Below, in pieces: positions 9,278 through 17,473 of a stretch of DNA of 64,000 nucleotides; the stretch's first letter is position 1; every line of letters begins with the position of its first letter. The DNA is taken from the NCBI GenBank assembly GCA_965178585.1, contig OZ238267.1:2294001-2358000 (forward strand), given 5' to 3'. The DNA is from Marifrigoribacter sp965178585. GTDB taxonomy: Bacteria > Bacteroidota > Bacteroidia > Flavobacteriales > Flavobacteriaceae. The position numbers and the translations under genes were made by a program. Below the pieces are notes generated by a model. That model was given only the letters and a program-made list of their open reading frames with translations, did not search any database and was not told the origin of the DNA.

Positions 9278-10468
9278 TTAAGATATAACCCCACTCCCTA
9301 TTAATTCTTCACCTAAATACCAAGCTACAAATTGGCCTTCGGTAATTGCAGATTGTGGATTTTCAAAGATAACATATAGTCCTGAATTTGTGGAATGAAT
9401 TGTTGCCTTTTCTAGACTTTGTCGATAACGAATCCTTGCCATTACATCTAAGGATTCTCCAAGGGCAATTTTCAAATCATTTCGTATCCAATGTGTTTCT
9501 TCAGGTAGCACTAACAAGCCATTTCTATACAAACCAGGATGATTTTTACCCAAGCCTACATAAATAATATTTTCATTAACATCGGTATCAATTACAAATA
9601 ATGGTTCTGTGGTTCCACCCACTGCTAATCCTTTTCTTTGGCCTTTTGTAAAATAGTGAGCTCCTTGATGCTTGCCTACAACTTTTCCATCCTCTTTTGA
9701 ATAATTTTGTTTTTCAGAAATAAATGCTAACTCCTCTTCTTTAGTTTTAAAACTAATAGCTTCTTTATGATAACCAGAGTAATTAGAAGATATTTCAATA
9801 ATCTCCCCTTCTTTAGGTTTTAGTTTTTGCTGAAGGAAATCTGGAAGTCGAACCTTACCAATAAAACAAAGTCCTTGAGAGTCTCTCTTTTCAGCAGTTA
9901 TCAGTTCTTGTTCTTTTGCTATTTCTCTTACTTCAGGCTTTAACAATTCTCCAATAGGAAATAATGTTTTAGAAAGTTGCTCTTGTGATAATTGGCATAA
10001 AAAATAAGATTGATCTTTATTAGGATCTTTTCCAGCCAGTAGTTGATAGGTTTCATTCTCATTTTTAACAAGTGTCCCTTTTCGACAATAATGACCTGTT
10101 GCAACAAAATCTGCTCCAAGGTCTAATGCAATTTTTAAAAAAACATCGAATTTTATTTCACGATTACATAGCACATCGGGGTTTGGAGTTCTACCCATTT
10201 CGTATTCCCGAAACATATAATCTACAATTTTTTCTTTATATTCTACACTAAGATCTACCGTTTGAAAAGGAATCCCCAACTTTTCGGCAACTAACATAGC
10301 ATCATTACTATCATCTAACCAAGGACATTCATTAGAAATTGTAACCGAATCATCATGCCAATTTTTCATAAAAAGACCGATTACTTCATACCCTTGTTCC
10401 TTTAATAGATATGCAGCAACACTAGAATCAACACCTCCCGAAAGCCCTACTACTACTCGTTTTTTCAT
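9278..10468 (-). CDS. mnmA: tRNA-specific 2-thiouridylase MnmA
   Basis: The 396-residue enzyme puts sulfur on U34 of Glu, Gln and Lys tRNAs. It shows the ATP-pyrophosphatase loop GLSGGVDSS, the first catalytic Cys in NPDVLCNREIKF and the second in SQGLCFIG. The start at 10468 gives MKKRVVVGLSGG; an upstream ATG at 10516 would add 16 residues not expected in the family, and a promoter-like TATCTTTG lies between the two. It is the first gene of a likely four-gene minus-strand run with the subtilase, nitronate monooxygenase and hydroxylase genes. Confidence 0.96.
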   Translation of the reverse strand: MKKRVVVGLSGGVDSSVAAYLLKEQGYEVIGLFMKNWHDDSVTISNECPWLDDSNDAMLVAEKLGIPFQTVDLSVEYKEKIVDYMFREYEMGRTPNPDVLCNREIKFDVFLKIALDLGADFVATGHYCRKGTLVKNENETYQLLAGKDPNKDQSYFLCQLSQEQLSKTLFPIGELLKPEVREIAKEQELITAEKRDSQGLCFIGKVRLPDFLQQKLKPKEGEIIEISSNYSGYHKEAISFKTKEEELAFISEKQNYSKEDGKVVGKHQGAHYFTKGQRKGLAVGGTTEPLFVIDTDVNENIIYVGLGKNHPGLYRNGLLVLPEETHWIRNDLKIALGESLDVMARIRYRQSLEKATIHSTNSGLYVIFENPQSAITEGQFVAWYLGEELIGSGVIS

Positions 10469-10485
10469 GTATTTTAATAAGAATG

Positions 10486-10493
10486 CAAAGATA
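10486..10493 (-). promoter_or_regulatory. Flavobacterial -7 box of mnmA
   Basis: TATCTTTG on the minus strand matches the Bacteroidota consensus TAnnTTTG. A start about four bases downstream would give a leader of about 14 bases to the ATG at 10468. The nearest TTG (10508-10510) is closer than the usual -33 spacing, so the upstream half is weak. Confidence 0.5.
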
Positions 10494-10588
10494 CATTTTT
10501 TGAAATACAAAATCATTTAATAATAGACATCTCTATAATAAATAAAAAAAATTAACATTTATTTATTATATTATGTTTAACTAATTAC

Positions 10589-10596
10589 TATTTTTG
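10589..10596 (+). promoter_or_regulatory. Flavobacterial -7 box of the fasciclin gene
   Basis: TATTTTTG matches TAnnTTTG and would give a leader of about 28 bases. No good TTG is visible at the -33 position. Confidence 0.45.
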
Positions 10597-10627
10597 TTAA
10601 ACATTTTAAAACTAAAAAAAACAAACA

Positions 10628-12049
10628 ATGAATTATTTAAAAAAAATTAAACGAATTACGTTAGCAATAGTAATTTTATTTTCAATAGCATCATGTAGTG
10701 ATGATGATGATAACTCAGGAGCTATTCAGGAAAAAAATATTGTAGAATTAGCTCTTGAAACGCCAGAATTAAGTTCATTAGTGGCTGCATTATCAGCGGC
10801 TGATGGTGATTTAGTGAACGTTTTACAAGGAGAAGGGCCTTTCACGGTTTTAGCTCCAACTAATGCAGCATTTACAGCATTCTTAAATGCAAATGGATTT
10901 GACTCTCTAGATGATGTTCCAACAGATGTATTATCACAATTTTTATTAAACCATGTAATTATGGCAGATATTACTTCAAGTGACTTAATATCATCAGGTT
11001 CTGGTTACGCAGCAGGAAGTGCTTTAAGTGAATACGGAAATATTAGTATTTATTATAATACATCTAATGGGGTAAGGTTTAACAATACAGCAAGTGTATC
11101 AACTGCAGATATTGATGCTTCAAATGGTACAATACACATTATTGATGCTGTAATTGGATTACCAGATATTGTAGATCATGCGATAGCTAATCCAGATTTA
11201 TCAAGTTTAGTTGCAGCATTAGGTGCAGCTGATGGAGATTTGGTTAATATTTTACAAGGAGATGGACCCTTTACTGTTCTTGCTCCTAATAATGATGCTT
11301 TTGAAACATTTTTAGATGGAGCTCCATTAGGCGGTATAGATACAGCAATACTATCACAAATACTATTAAACCATGTAATTGGAGGATCTGTAAATTCTGA
11401 ATTCTTAATCAATGCTGGAGCTGGTTATACAAATACCTCTGCTACAGGAGCAGGGAATAATGCAATGAGTATTTATTATAATACATCTGATGGAGTAAAA
11501 TTTAATGGAATATCATCAGTTTTTCAAGCAGATGTAATCGGTACTAACGGAATTATCCACGGAGTAGATACAGTAATAGATATTCCAACTGTTGTAACTT
11601 TTGCAGCTGCAGATCCTAATTTCTCAACATTAGTAACAGCATTAACTGACTTAACACCCAATACTGATTTTGTAAGTATACTATCTAGAACTGAAGTTGG
11701 TAGCCCAATTGATGGTATCAATCCAGATTTTACAATATTTGCTCCAACTAACGATGCTTTTGAAGCTTTAGAAACAATTCCAGCTGAAACAGTGTTAACA
11801 CAAGTATTATTATATCATGTAATAAGTGAAGCAAATATTATTTCTGGAGATTTAAATAATCCAGGAGATACTACAGCTTCAACAATACAAGGAGATGTTA
11901 TAACAATTACTTTACCAGGCAATGCAGGTAATATTGGAACTATTACAGATACATCTGGCGCAAATGATATTGGAATTATTGCTGTTGATGTTCAAGCAGG
12001 TAACGGTGTTATTCATGTTTTAAATAAGGTAATGTTACCTAATTTATAA
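10628..12049 (+). CDS. Lipoprotein with three fasciclin (FAS1) domains
   Basis: The 473-residue protein has a lipoprotein signal ending in SIASC, followed by an Asp-rich stretch. Three FAS1 domains follow, at about residues 37-160, 163-310 and 313-472. Each has the GPFTVLAPTNAAF-type first motif (the third reads FTIFAPTNDAF) and a closing NGxIHxxD/N motif. The first two are close copies (IYYNTSNGVRFNN versus IYYNTSDGVKFNG), pointing to internal duplication. FAS1 domains mediate adhesion, so a surface-anchored adhesin is likely, but the partner is unknown. It stands alone between its own promoter and a strong terminator. Confidence 0.92.
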   Translation: MNYLKKIKRITLAIVILFSIASCSDDDDNSGAIQEKNIVELALETPELSSLVAALSAADGDLVNVLQGEGPFTVLAPTNAAFTAFLNANGFDSLDDVPTDVLSQFLLNHVIMADITSSDLISSGSGYAAGSALSEYGNISIYYNTSNGVRFNNTASVSTADIDASNGTIHIIDAVIGLPDIVDHAIANPDLSSLVAALGAADGDLVNILQGDGPFTVLAPNNDAFETFLDGAPLGGIDTAILSQILLNHVIGGSVNSEFLINAGAGYTNTSATGAGNNAMSIYYNTSDGVKFNGISSVFQADVIGTNGIIHGVDTVIDIPTVVTFAAADPNFSTLVTALTDLTPNTDFVSILSRTEVGSPIDGINPDFTIFAPTNDAFEALETIPAETVLTQVLLYHVISEANIISGDLNNPGDTTASTIQGDVITITLPGNAGNIGTITDTSGANDIGIIAVDVQAGNGVIHVLNKVMLPNL

Positions 12050-12093
12050 AAGCTATGCGTTGTTGTTTTGATTGATTGATACGCTATAGTCGG

Positions 12094-12130
12094 AAAGAGT
12101 TCTTATTAACAATAAGAGCTCTTTTTTTTT
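12094..12130 (+). terminator. Rho-independent terminator of the fasciclin gene
   Basis: A stem of about 14 base pairs (AAAGAGTTCTTATT paired with AATAAGAGCTCTTT) with a 3-base loop is followed by a run of T. It lies 45 bases after the fasciclin stop, before the convergent YwqK-like gene. Confidence 0.85.
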
Positions 12131-12819
12131 TAATATTTACCCTTTGGAAATTTTTCTTCCTTAACAAATTCCCCATCTTTATAAGTTCTCCAAATTCCAT
12201 CTTTTTTACCATTTTTATAATTCCCTTCAAGAACTGTTTTTCCTGATGCATCATAATAAATAGCTAATCCATCTAATTCGTCATTTGCATAGTTTAATTT
12301 TTTTAATACAATACCCGATGGAGAATAATAAATGTTAGCTCCTTCCTTTAATCCGTTACTATAATTAAGCTCTTCTGCTAAAGTATTATTTTTATAAAAA
12401 GTGGATTTATTACCATCCAGAACCCCTTCTTTATAATATTCTTTAGTCATTATCGTATTTGATTTTTCATGATAATAGACCCATTCTCCGACTCTTAATT
12501 TCCCTTTCATTTTTCCTTCACTAACCAGTTTACCTTTTTTAGTGAAATATTTCACCTCAGCAACCTTATTGTTATTATTAAATGTCTTGATTATAGTAGG
12601 TTGATCTTCGCAATCATTACAATAAAACTTAAAGGTTCCTATTTCTTTTCCGTGGTTAAATTCACCGGTGTATCTAGTTTGCTCTGAATCATCAAAAGTT
12701 TTTTTCCAAATACCATGTCGCTTCCCTTCACTATCAAACTGATTAATTTCTTCTTGAGAAATACCCGTGAATGATATTATAATAAAACCTATTAAAATTA
12801 TATTATATTTTTTCATCAT
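12130..12819 (-). CDS. YwqK/MORN-repeat family secreted protein
   Basis: This 229-residue protein has a signal peptide (ends near ITGIS) and then repeated units of about 23 residues with the pattern Y-x-x-G-x-x-x-G-x-W/x-x-Y (for example GEWVYYHEKS, GIWRTYKDG), the MORN_2 or YwqK repeat. Databases often call such proteins YwqK family antitoxin, but nothing here supports an antitoxin role; in Bacteroidota they are usually envelope-associated proteins of unknown function. The start may be the first or second Met (12819 or 12816). It lies downstream of yidC behind a terminator, so it probably has its own promoter. Confidence 0.8.
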   Translation of the reverse strand: MMKKYNIILIGFIIISFTGISQEEINQFDSEGKRHGIWKKTFDDSEQTRYTGEFNHGKEIGTFKFYCNDCEDQPTIIKTFNNNNKVAEVKYFTKKGKLVSEGKMKGKLRVGEWVYYHEKSNTIMTKEYYKEGVLDGNKSTFYKNNTLAEELNYSNGLKEGANIYYSPSGIVLKKLNYANDELDGLAIYYDASGKTVLEGNYKNGKKDGIWRTYKDGEFVKEEKFPKGKY

Positions 12820-12890
12820 TAAGATTTTTAATAGTAACGAATAAAAATTAAAACTATTGAAATCATATTAATTATAGTTCAATTTTAAGC

Positions 12891-12919
12891 AAAAAAAACT
12901 CCCGATTGGGAGTTTTTTT
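12891..12919 (-). terminator. Rho-independent terminator after yidC
   Basis: The sequence AAAAACTCCCGATTGGGAGTTTTT forms a short GC-rich hairpin with A and T flanks on both sides, so it can act in both directions. It lies ten bases after the yidC stop. Confidence 0.85.
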
Positions 12920-12928
12920 AAAAAATAT

Positions 12929-14821
12929 CTAACGTTTGTTTTTCTTTTTTTGCTCCTCAGCTTGTTCCATCATTTCAGACATTTTTTTCTGAAATTTATT
13001 TTGTTTTTTTGGTTTCTTTTTATTCTCCTGAATTTTAGCATGAATTTTATCATCGTCAATTATAAAATTCTTAATAACAAGCATTATACCAATGGTAATT
13101 AAATTAGATACAAAATAATATAATGAAAGACCCGAAGCATAATTATTAAAGAATACCAACATCATAAGTGGTGACAAGTACATTATAAATTTCATATTTG
13201 GCATCCCTTCTTGTTGTTGCATCGTTTGCCCAGTTGTCATCATCATATAAATAAAGATAGCTATAGATGCTAAAATTGGAAATAAACTTACGTGATCTCC
13301 ATAAAATGGAATATAAAATGGTAATTCTGCTATTACATCAAAACTAGATAAATCGTCTGCCCAAAGGAAACTTTTTTGACGTAAATCAAAAGCGGTTGGG
13401 AAAAACGTAAATAACGCATAGAAGACAGGAATTTGCAATAAAGCTGGCAAACAACCTTTTAAAGGACTTGCTCCAGCAACTGTTTGAAGCTTCATTGTCT
13501 CTTGCTGAATCTTCATCTTATTTCCTTTAAACTTCTCTTTTATCTCATCCAATTCAGGTTTTAAAACCTTTAATTTTGCTTGAGATAAATACTGCTTGTA
13601 TTGAACCGGTGATAATGCTAGTTTTATTAAAATCGTTAACATTATTATTGCGATACCAGCTGGCAAAAATCCACTTAAAAAAGCAAATAATGGAATAATC
13701 AAGAATTTATTTAAAAACCCGAAAATACCCCAACCCAATGGCATAGCCTCATCTAAGTTTCTTTCGTATGATTTAAAAACTTGATAATCCGTTGGACCGT
13801 AATACATATTCATATCATAAGAAAGGCCACCAGATTTAGGCTCAAGTAACATTCTTGCCCCATATTTTTTAGTATATAAAGTATCGACTTCTTCATCTTT
13901 TACTAAATCTATAGAACTTAAAGCTACTTCTTCAAAAGCAGTATCTGTTAATAACATAGAGCTAAAAAAGTGCTGACGAAAATTCATCCAAGTAACATCT
14001 TTTTCTAATTCGTCATCATCAGCAGCTGGAGAGAGCTTACTATGCTTTTCTCCATTTTCATATTCGTAGGTTAAACGAGAATATCTATTTTCATAAGAGA
14101 TACTTTTTGCTTGACGATAACCAACAAAATTCCAATCTAAATAAATAGGTTGTGACGTGTTAATTACATTCTCCAGCCCTTGAGTTTTAATACTAAAACC
14201 TAACATATAATCATTAGGTAGCAACTCATAACGGTACTCTATATAGTTATTTCCTGAAGTTTTTAATTTCATAGAAAGCACTTTATTGTCCCCATTATTA
14301 GAAACACTCGGTTCAAAATATAAATCTTGTGAATTCAACAGCCGATTTTCAGCTGAAAATTGAAGATTAAATGTAGAATTTCCATCTCTAATTAAATAAA
14401 CAGGGCTTCCATCATAAATGGTATGCTCTTTTAGTTTTGCTTCAACAATATATCCTCCTTTATTGCTAATCGTTAATTCTAAAACTTCGTTTTCTATAAC
14501 GGTTGTAGCATCGGTTGCTGAAGGAAGTGTTCCCGAATAAGCAAATGAACCCAATCTGTTTTGAAGTTTTGCTACTCCTAATGAATCTTCAGAGCTTGCA
14601 GCTGCTAACTCTGTAGTTGCTTTTTCTAACGAAATATCTTTTTGACTTGAAACCTCTGCTTCTTTTTTATCGTTTTCTATTTGCTGGGTTCTTTCCTGTT
14701 CCGCTTTTTGAGCTTCTATCTCCTCAGGAGTTGGTTGATTTTGCCATAACATAAATAGCAGAATTCCCCCAATTAATAAAAAACCTATAATAGTATTTAA
14801 ATCAAATTTCTTTTCTTCCAT
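12929..14821 (-). CDS. yidC: Membrane protein insertase YidC
   Basis: A 630-residue inner-membrane insertase of the Gram-negative type. A first membrane segment at residues 9-26 is followed by a Gln/Glu-rich linker and a large periplasmic beta domain (to about residue 350). The five-helix core begins near GWGIFGFLNKF; ALSPVQYKQY and GCLPALLQIPVFYALF are conserved core signatures. The C-terminal tail is strongly basic (many Lys), as expected for ribosome contact. It follows pyrG by about 130 bases, a common gene order in this phylum. Full length, nothing unusual. Confidence 0.96.
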   Translation of the reverse strand: MEEKKFDLNTIIGFLLIGGILLFMLWQNQPTPEEIEAQKAEQERTQQIENDKKEAEVSSQKDISLEKATTELAAASSEDSLGVAKLQNRLGSFAYSGTLPSATDATTVIENEVLELTISNKGGYIVEAKLKEHTIYDGSPVYLIRDGNSTFNLQFSAENRLLNSQDLYFEPSVSNNGDNKVLSMKLKTSGNNYIEYRYELLPNDYMLGFSIKTQGLENVINTSQPIYLDWNFVGYRQAKSISYENRYSRLTYEYENGEKHSKLSPAADDDELEKDVTWMNFRQHFFSSMLLTDTAFEEVALSSIDLVKDEEVDTLYTKKYGARMLLEPKSGGLSYDMNMYYGPTDYQVFKSYERNLDEAMPLGWGIFGFLNKFLIIPLFAFLSGFLPAGIAIIMLTILIKLALSPVQYKQYLSQAKLKVLKPELDEIKEKFKGNKMKIQQETMKLQTVAGASPLKGCLPALLQIPVFYALFTFFPTAFDLRQKSFLWADDLSSFDVIAELPFYIPFYGDHVSLFPILASIAIFIYMMMTTGQTMQQQEGMPNMKFIMYLSPLMMLVFFNNYASGLSLYYFVSNLITIGIMLVIKNFIIDDDKIHAKIQENKKKPKKQNKFQKKMSEMMEQAEEQKKKNKR

Positions 14822-14953
14822 ATGCTGGTCCTGAACATGTCACAGGATCTTATTAATTATTCTTTCTTATTTATTAGTATCTGAATACAATTCAGATTGA
14901 CAAAATAGTTGACAAATATCCTACCTTTTTTTTAATATCGTCAAATTGTCGGA

Positions 14954-16570
14954 TTAATTATTTTTTAAATGCTCATTGGCAGCTTTTACAAACGACACAA
15001 ATAAAGGATGGGGATTTGCAACAGTACTCTTATATTCTGGGTGATATTGTACACCTATAAACCAAGGGTGGTCTTCAATTTCGATAATTTCTACCAATCC
15101 AGTATCGGGATTCACTCCTGTAGTTTTTAAACCAGCAGCTTCTAATTGCTCTCGATATTCATTATTATATTCAAAACGATGTCTATGACGTTCTTCAATT
15201 GTCTTTTCTTTATAGGTATTACCAACAATACTATTTGGTTCTAAATCACATTTCCAAGCACCTAATCGCATGGTTCCTCCTTTGTCGGTTATATGCTTTT
15301 GTTCATCCATTAATCCAATAACAGGATGCGGAGTATCTTTATTCATTTCAGTAGAGTTTGCATTTTTTAGCCCAAGAACATTTCTAGAATATTCTATCAC
15401 TGCCATTTGCATTCCCAAGCAGATTCCTAAATAAGGAAGTTTATTTTCTCTTGCATATCGTACCGCATCAATCTTTCCTTCTATTCCTCTCTCACCAAAA
15501 CCAGGTGCAACTAAAATACCGTGTAATCCTTCAAATTTTTCTTCAACATTAGAACCATCTATATGTTCTGAATGTATTGAAACCACTTTTACTTTTACTT
15601 CATTTTCAGCACCCGCATGAATAAAGGATTCCAAAATAGATTTATAAGAATCTTGTAATTCTACATATTTTCCAATCAATCCTATTTTTATTTCACTCTT
15701 AGGGTTTTTATGCCTTTTCAAAAAACTATTCCAATGCTCTAAATCTGGAGCGCCATGATCGTCTAAGTTTAATTTCTTTAAAGTGATGGTATCCAACCCT
15801 TCTTCCAACATTAAATTTGGCACATCATAAATTGTCGACGCATCAATAGATTCGATTACTGCTTCTTGTTGCACATTACAAAACAAAGCCAGTTTTCGTT
15901 TTAGATCAGTTGATAAATGATGTTCCGTTCTACAAACCAAAATATCTGCTTTTATACCACTCTCCATTAAAGTCTTAACAGAGTGTTGGGTAGGTTTGGT
16001 CTTTAATTCGCCAGCAGCTTTTAAATAAGGTATTAATGTTAAATGAATCACCAATGCGTTATCATCTCCTAATTCCCATTTTAATTGACGAACCGCTTCA
16101 ATATAAGGTAATGACTCTATATCGCCAACAGTACCTCCTATTTCAGTTATAACAATATCATAATCTCCAGTATTCCCTAATAATTGTACCCTGTGTTTAA
16201 TCTCATTAGTGATATGAGGAACAACTTGAACTGTTTTACCTAAAAATTCACCTCTACGTTCTTTTTCAATTACACTTTGGTAAATTCTTCCAGTAGTAAC
16301 ATTATTAGCCTGAGAAGTAGGAACATTTAAAAAACGCTCGTAATGTCCTAAATCTAAATCAGTTTCTGCACCATCATCGGTTACATAACATTCTCCATGT
16401 TCATATGGATTTAAGGTGCCAGGATCCACATTAATGTAGGGATCTAATTTTTGAATAGTTACTCTATATCCCCTAGCTTGTAGTAGTTTAGCTAAAGATG
16501 CTCCTATAATTCCTTTTCCTAATGAAGAAGAAACTCCGCCCGTAACGAATATGTACTTTGTAGTGTTCAT
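14954..16570 (-). CDS. pyrG: CTP synthase
   Basis: The 538-residue enzyme makes CTP from UTP, ATP and glutamine. The N-terminal synthetase domain starts FVTGGVSSSLGKG; the C-terminal amidotransferase domain holds the nucleophile Cys in GICLGMQ and the His-Glu pair in YHPEYKS. The length is normal. The start ATG at 16570 is preceded by a promoter with both -33 and -7 elements and a leader of about 18 bases. It leads into yidC. Confidence 0.97.
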   Translation of the reverse strand: MNTTKYIFVTGGVSSSLGKGIIGASLAKLLQARGYRVTIQKLDPYINVDPGTLNPYEHGECYVTDDGAETDLDLGHYERFLNVPTSQANNVTTGRIYQSVIEKERRGEFLGKTVQVVPHITNEIKHRVQLLGNTGDYDIVITEIGGTVGDIESLPYIEAVRQLKWELGDDNALVIHLTLIPYLKAAGELKTKPTQHSVKTLMESGIKADILVCRTEHHLSTDLKRKLALFCNVQQEAVIESIDASTIYDVPNLMLEEGLDTITLKKLNLDDHGAPDLEHWNSFLKRHKNPKSEIKIGLIGKYVELQDSYKSILESFIHAGAENEVKVKVVSIHSEHIDGSNVEEKFEGLHGILVAPGFGERGIEGKIDAVRYARENKLPYLGICLGMQMAVIEYSRNVLGLKNANSTEMNKDTPHPVIGLMDEQKHITDKGGTMRLGAWKCDLEPNSIVGNTYKEKTIEERHRHRFEYNNEYREQLEAAGLKTTGVNPDTGLVEIIEIEDHPWFIGVQYHPEYKSTVANPHPLFVSFVKAANEHLKNN

Positions 16571-16591
16571 TTGTCCTTATTATACGGGATG

Positions 16592-16619
16592 CAAATGTAA
16601 GGATTTATTGTTGAAGCAA
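16592..16619 (-). promoter_or_regulatory. Flavobacterial promoter of pyrG (-33 and -7)
   Basis: On the minus strand, TTG (16617-16619) lies 17 bases before TACATTTG (16592-16599). This fits the TTG / TAnnTTTG promoter of Bacteroidota and predicts a leader of about 18 bases. Confidence 0.6.
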
Positions 16620-16680
16620 TGAGATAATTAATAAGAAACCTCTTTTAAATCGAAGAATTTATTTAAAGATTCTTATTCGT

Positions 16681-16911
16681 CTATTTACGAATGAGTTTTT
16701 TGATTAAGCCTTCCAATCCATTTATTTTAATTTCATCTATTTCTTGCATCATTCTACCTAATTTACCATCTGGGAATCCCTTTCGTTTATACCAGACATA
16801 ATAATATTCTGGGATATTTACCAAATAATATCCTTTGTATTTACCAAAGGGCATCTTGTAATTAGCTAGTTCTATAAGATGATTGGGGTCGAATTTATTT
16901 CCAACGTTCAT
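16681..16911 (-). CDS. DUF3820 family small protein
   Basis: A 76-residue cytoplasmic protein with the family core MPFGKYKGYYLVNIPEYY, then GFPDGKLG and a C-terminal helix. The family's function is unknown; the fold has been compared with small nucleic-acid-associated proteins, without proof. The start at 16911 (MNVGNKFDPNHL) gives the family's usual length; a longer reading to 16992 would lie mostly inside the DUF922 gene. As chosen, it overlaps that gene by 17 bases, so translation may be coupled. Confidence 0.8.
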   Translation of the reverse strand: MNVGNKFDPNHLIELANYKMPFGKYKGYYLVNIPEYYYVWYKRKGFPDGKLGRMMQEIDEIKINGLEGLIKKLIRK

Positions 16912-17431
16912 ATTCTTGTAATTGATTAGCGACATAAGCTTCCCATTCCAATTCTTTTCCCTTATTTTTTGAATGGTCCGATTCGCTATCAAATTTTCGT
17001 TGCATAGCTATACGATCGTCTTCGGTTATATAGAACAGGCTTTCTAATTCTTCCTTCATACGATCCGAAAATTGAGTTTCTTCAATACGTTTATTAAATA
17101 TACGTTTATGAAGTTCTGAAATATCAAAATGAGTTTGCTCATGCTTTAAGATATAATCACTCGCGTCTTTTTTACTATACCAAGATTTTTGTGGATAAAA
17201 ATTACAATTTACAATTACTTTAATCTCTTTTTTCCCATTTACTTGTCTATAAGAATATGAATAAGAAATCCCAGAACTAGTACTTGCAACAAACCCACTT
17301 CCAGAAGCTGTGGTGGCTTTAAAATCTGACCATTGCAATTGATAATCTTCACTCCATTCTATTTTTTCTTCCACAATTACTGGAGAAAATAAGTGAATCG
17401 AAATAAATAAAATTAAAGAAAGTATTTTCAT
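16895..17431 (-). CDS. Secreted DUF922 protein with HExxH motif (putative zinc protease)
   Basis: The 178-residue protein has an N-terminal signal peptide (to about residue 20) and a DUF922-like body. KHEQTHFD contains HExxH at residues 97-101, which suggests a zinc-dependent peptidase; DUF922 is grouped with such enzymes on this basis. No catalytic proof exists in the sequence beyond the motif. It sits 42 bases after the LysM protein and overlaps the DUF3820 start by 17 bases. A periplasmic location is likely. Confidence 0.75.
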   Translation of the reverse strand: MKILSLILFISIHLFSPVIVEEKIEWSEDYQLQWSDFKATTASGSGFVASTSSGISYSYSYRQVNGKKEIKVIVNCNFYPQKSWYSKKDASDYILKHEQTHFDISELHKRIFNKRIEETQFSDRMKEELESLFYITEDDRIAMQRKFDSESDHSKNKGKELEWEAYVANQLQEYERWK

Positions 17432-17473
17432 AATAATAGGAACGATAAAAAAAGATTAATATTGAAAGAGTAG

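Noticed and set aside
12130..12819. Antitoxin role of the YwqK-like protein
   Set aside because: It has a signal peptide and MORN-type repeats, with no toxin neighbour; the database name is not evidence.
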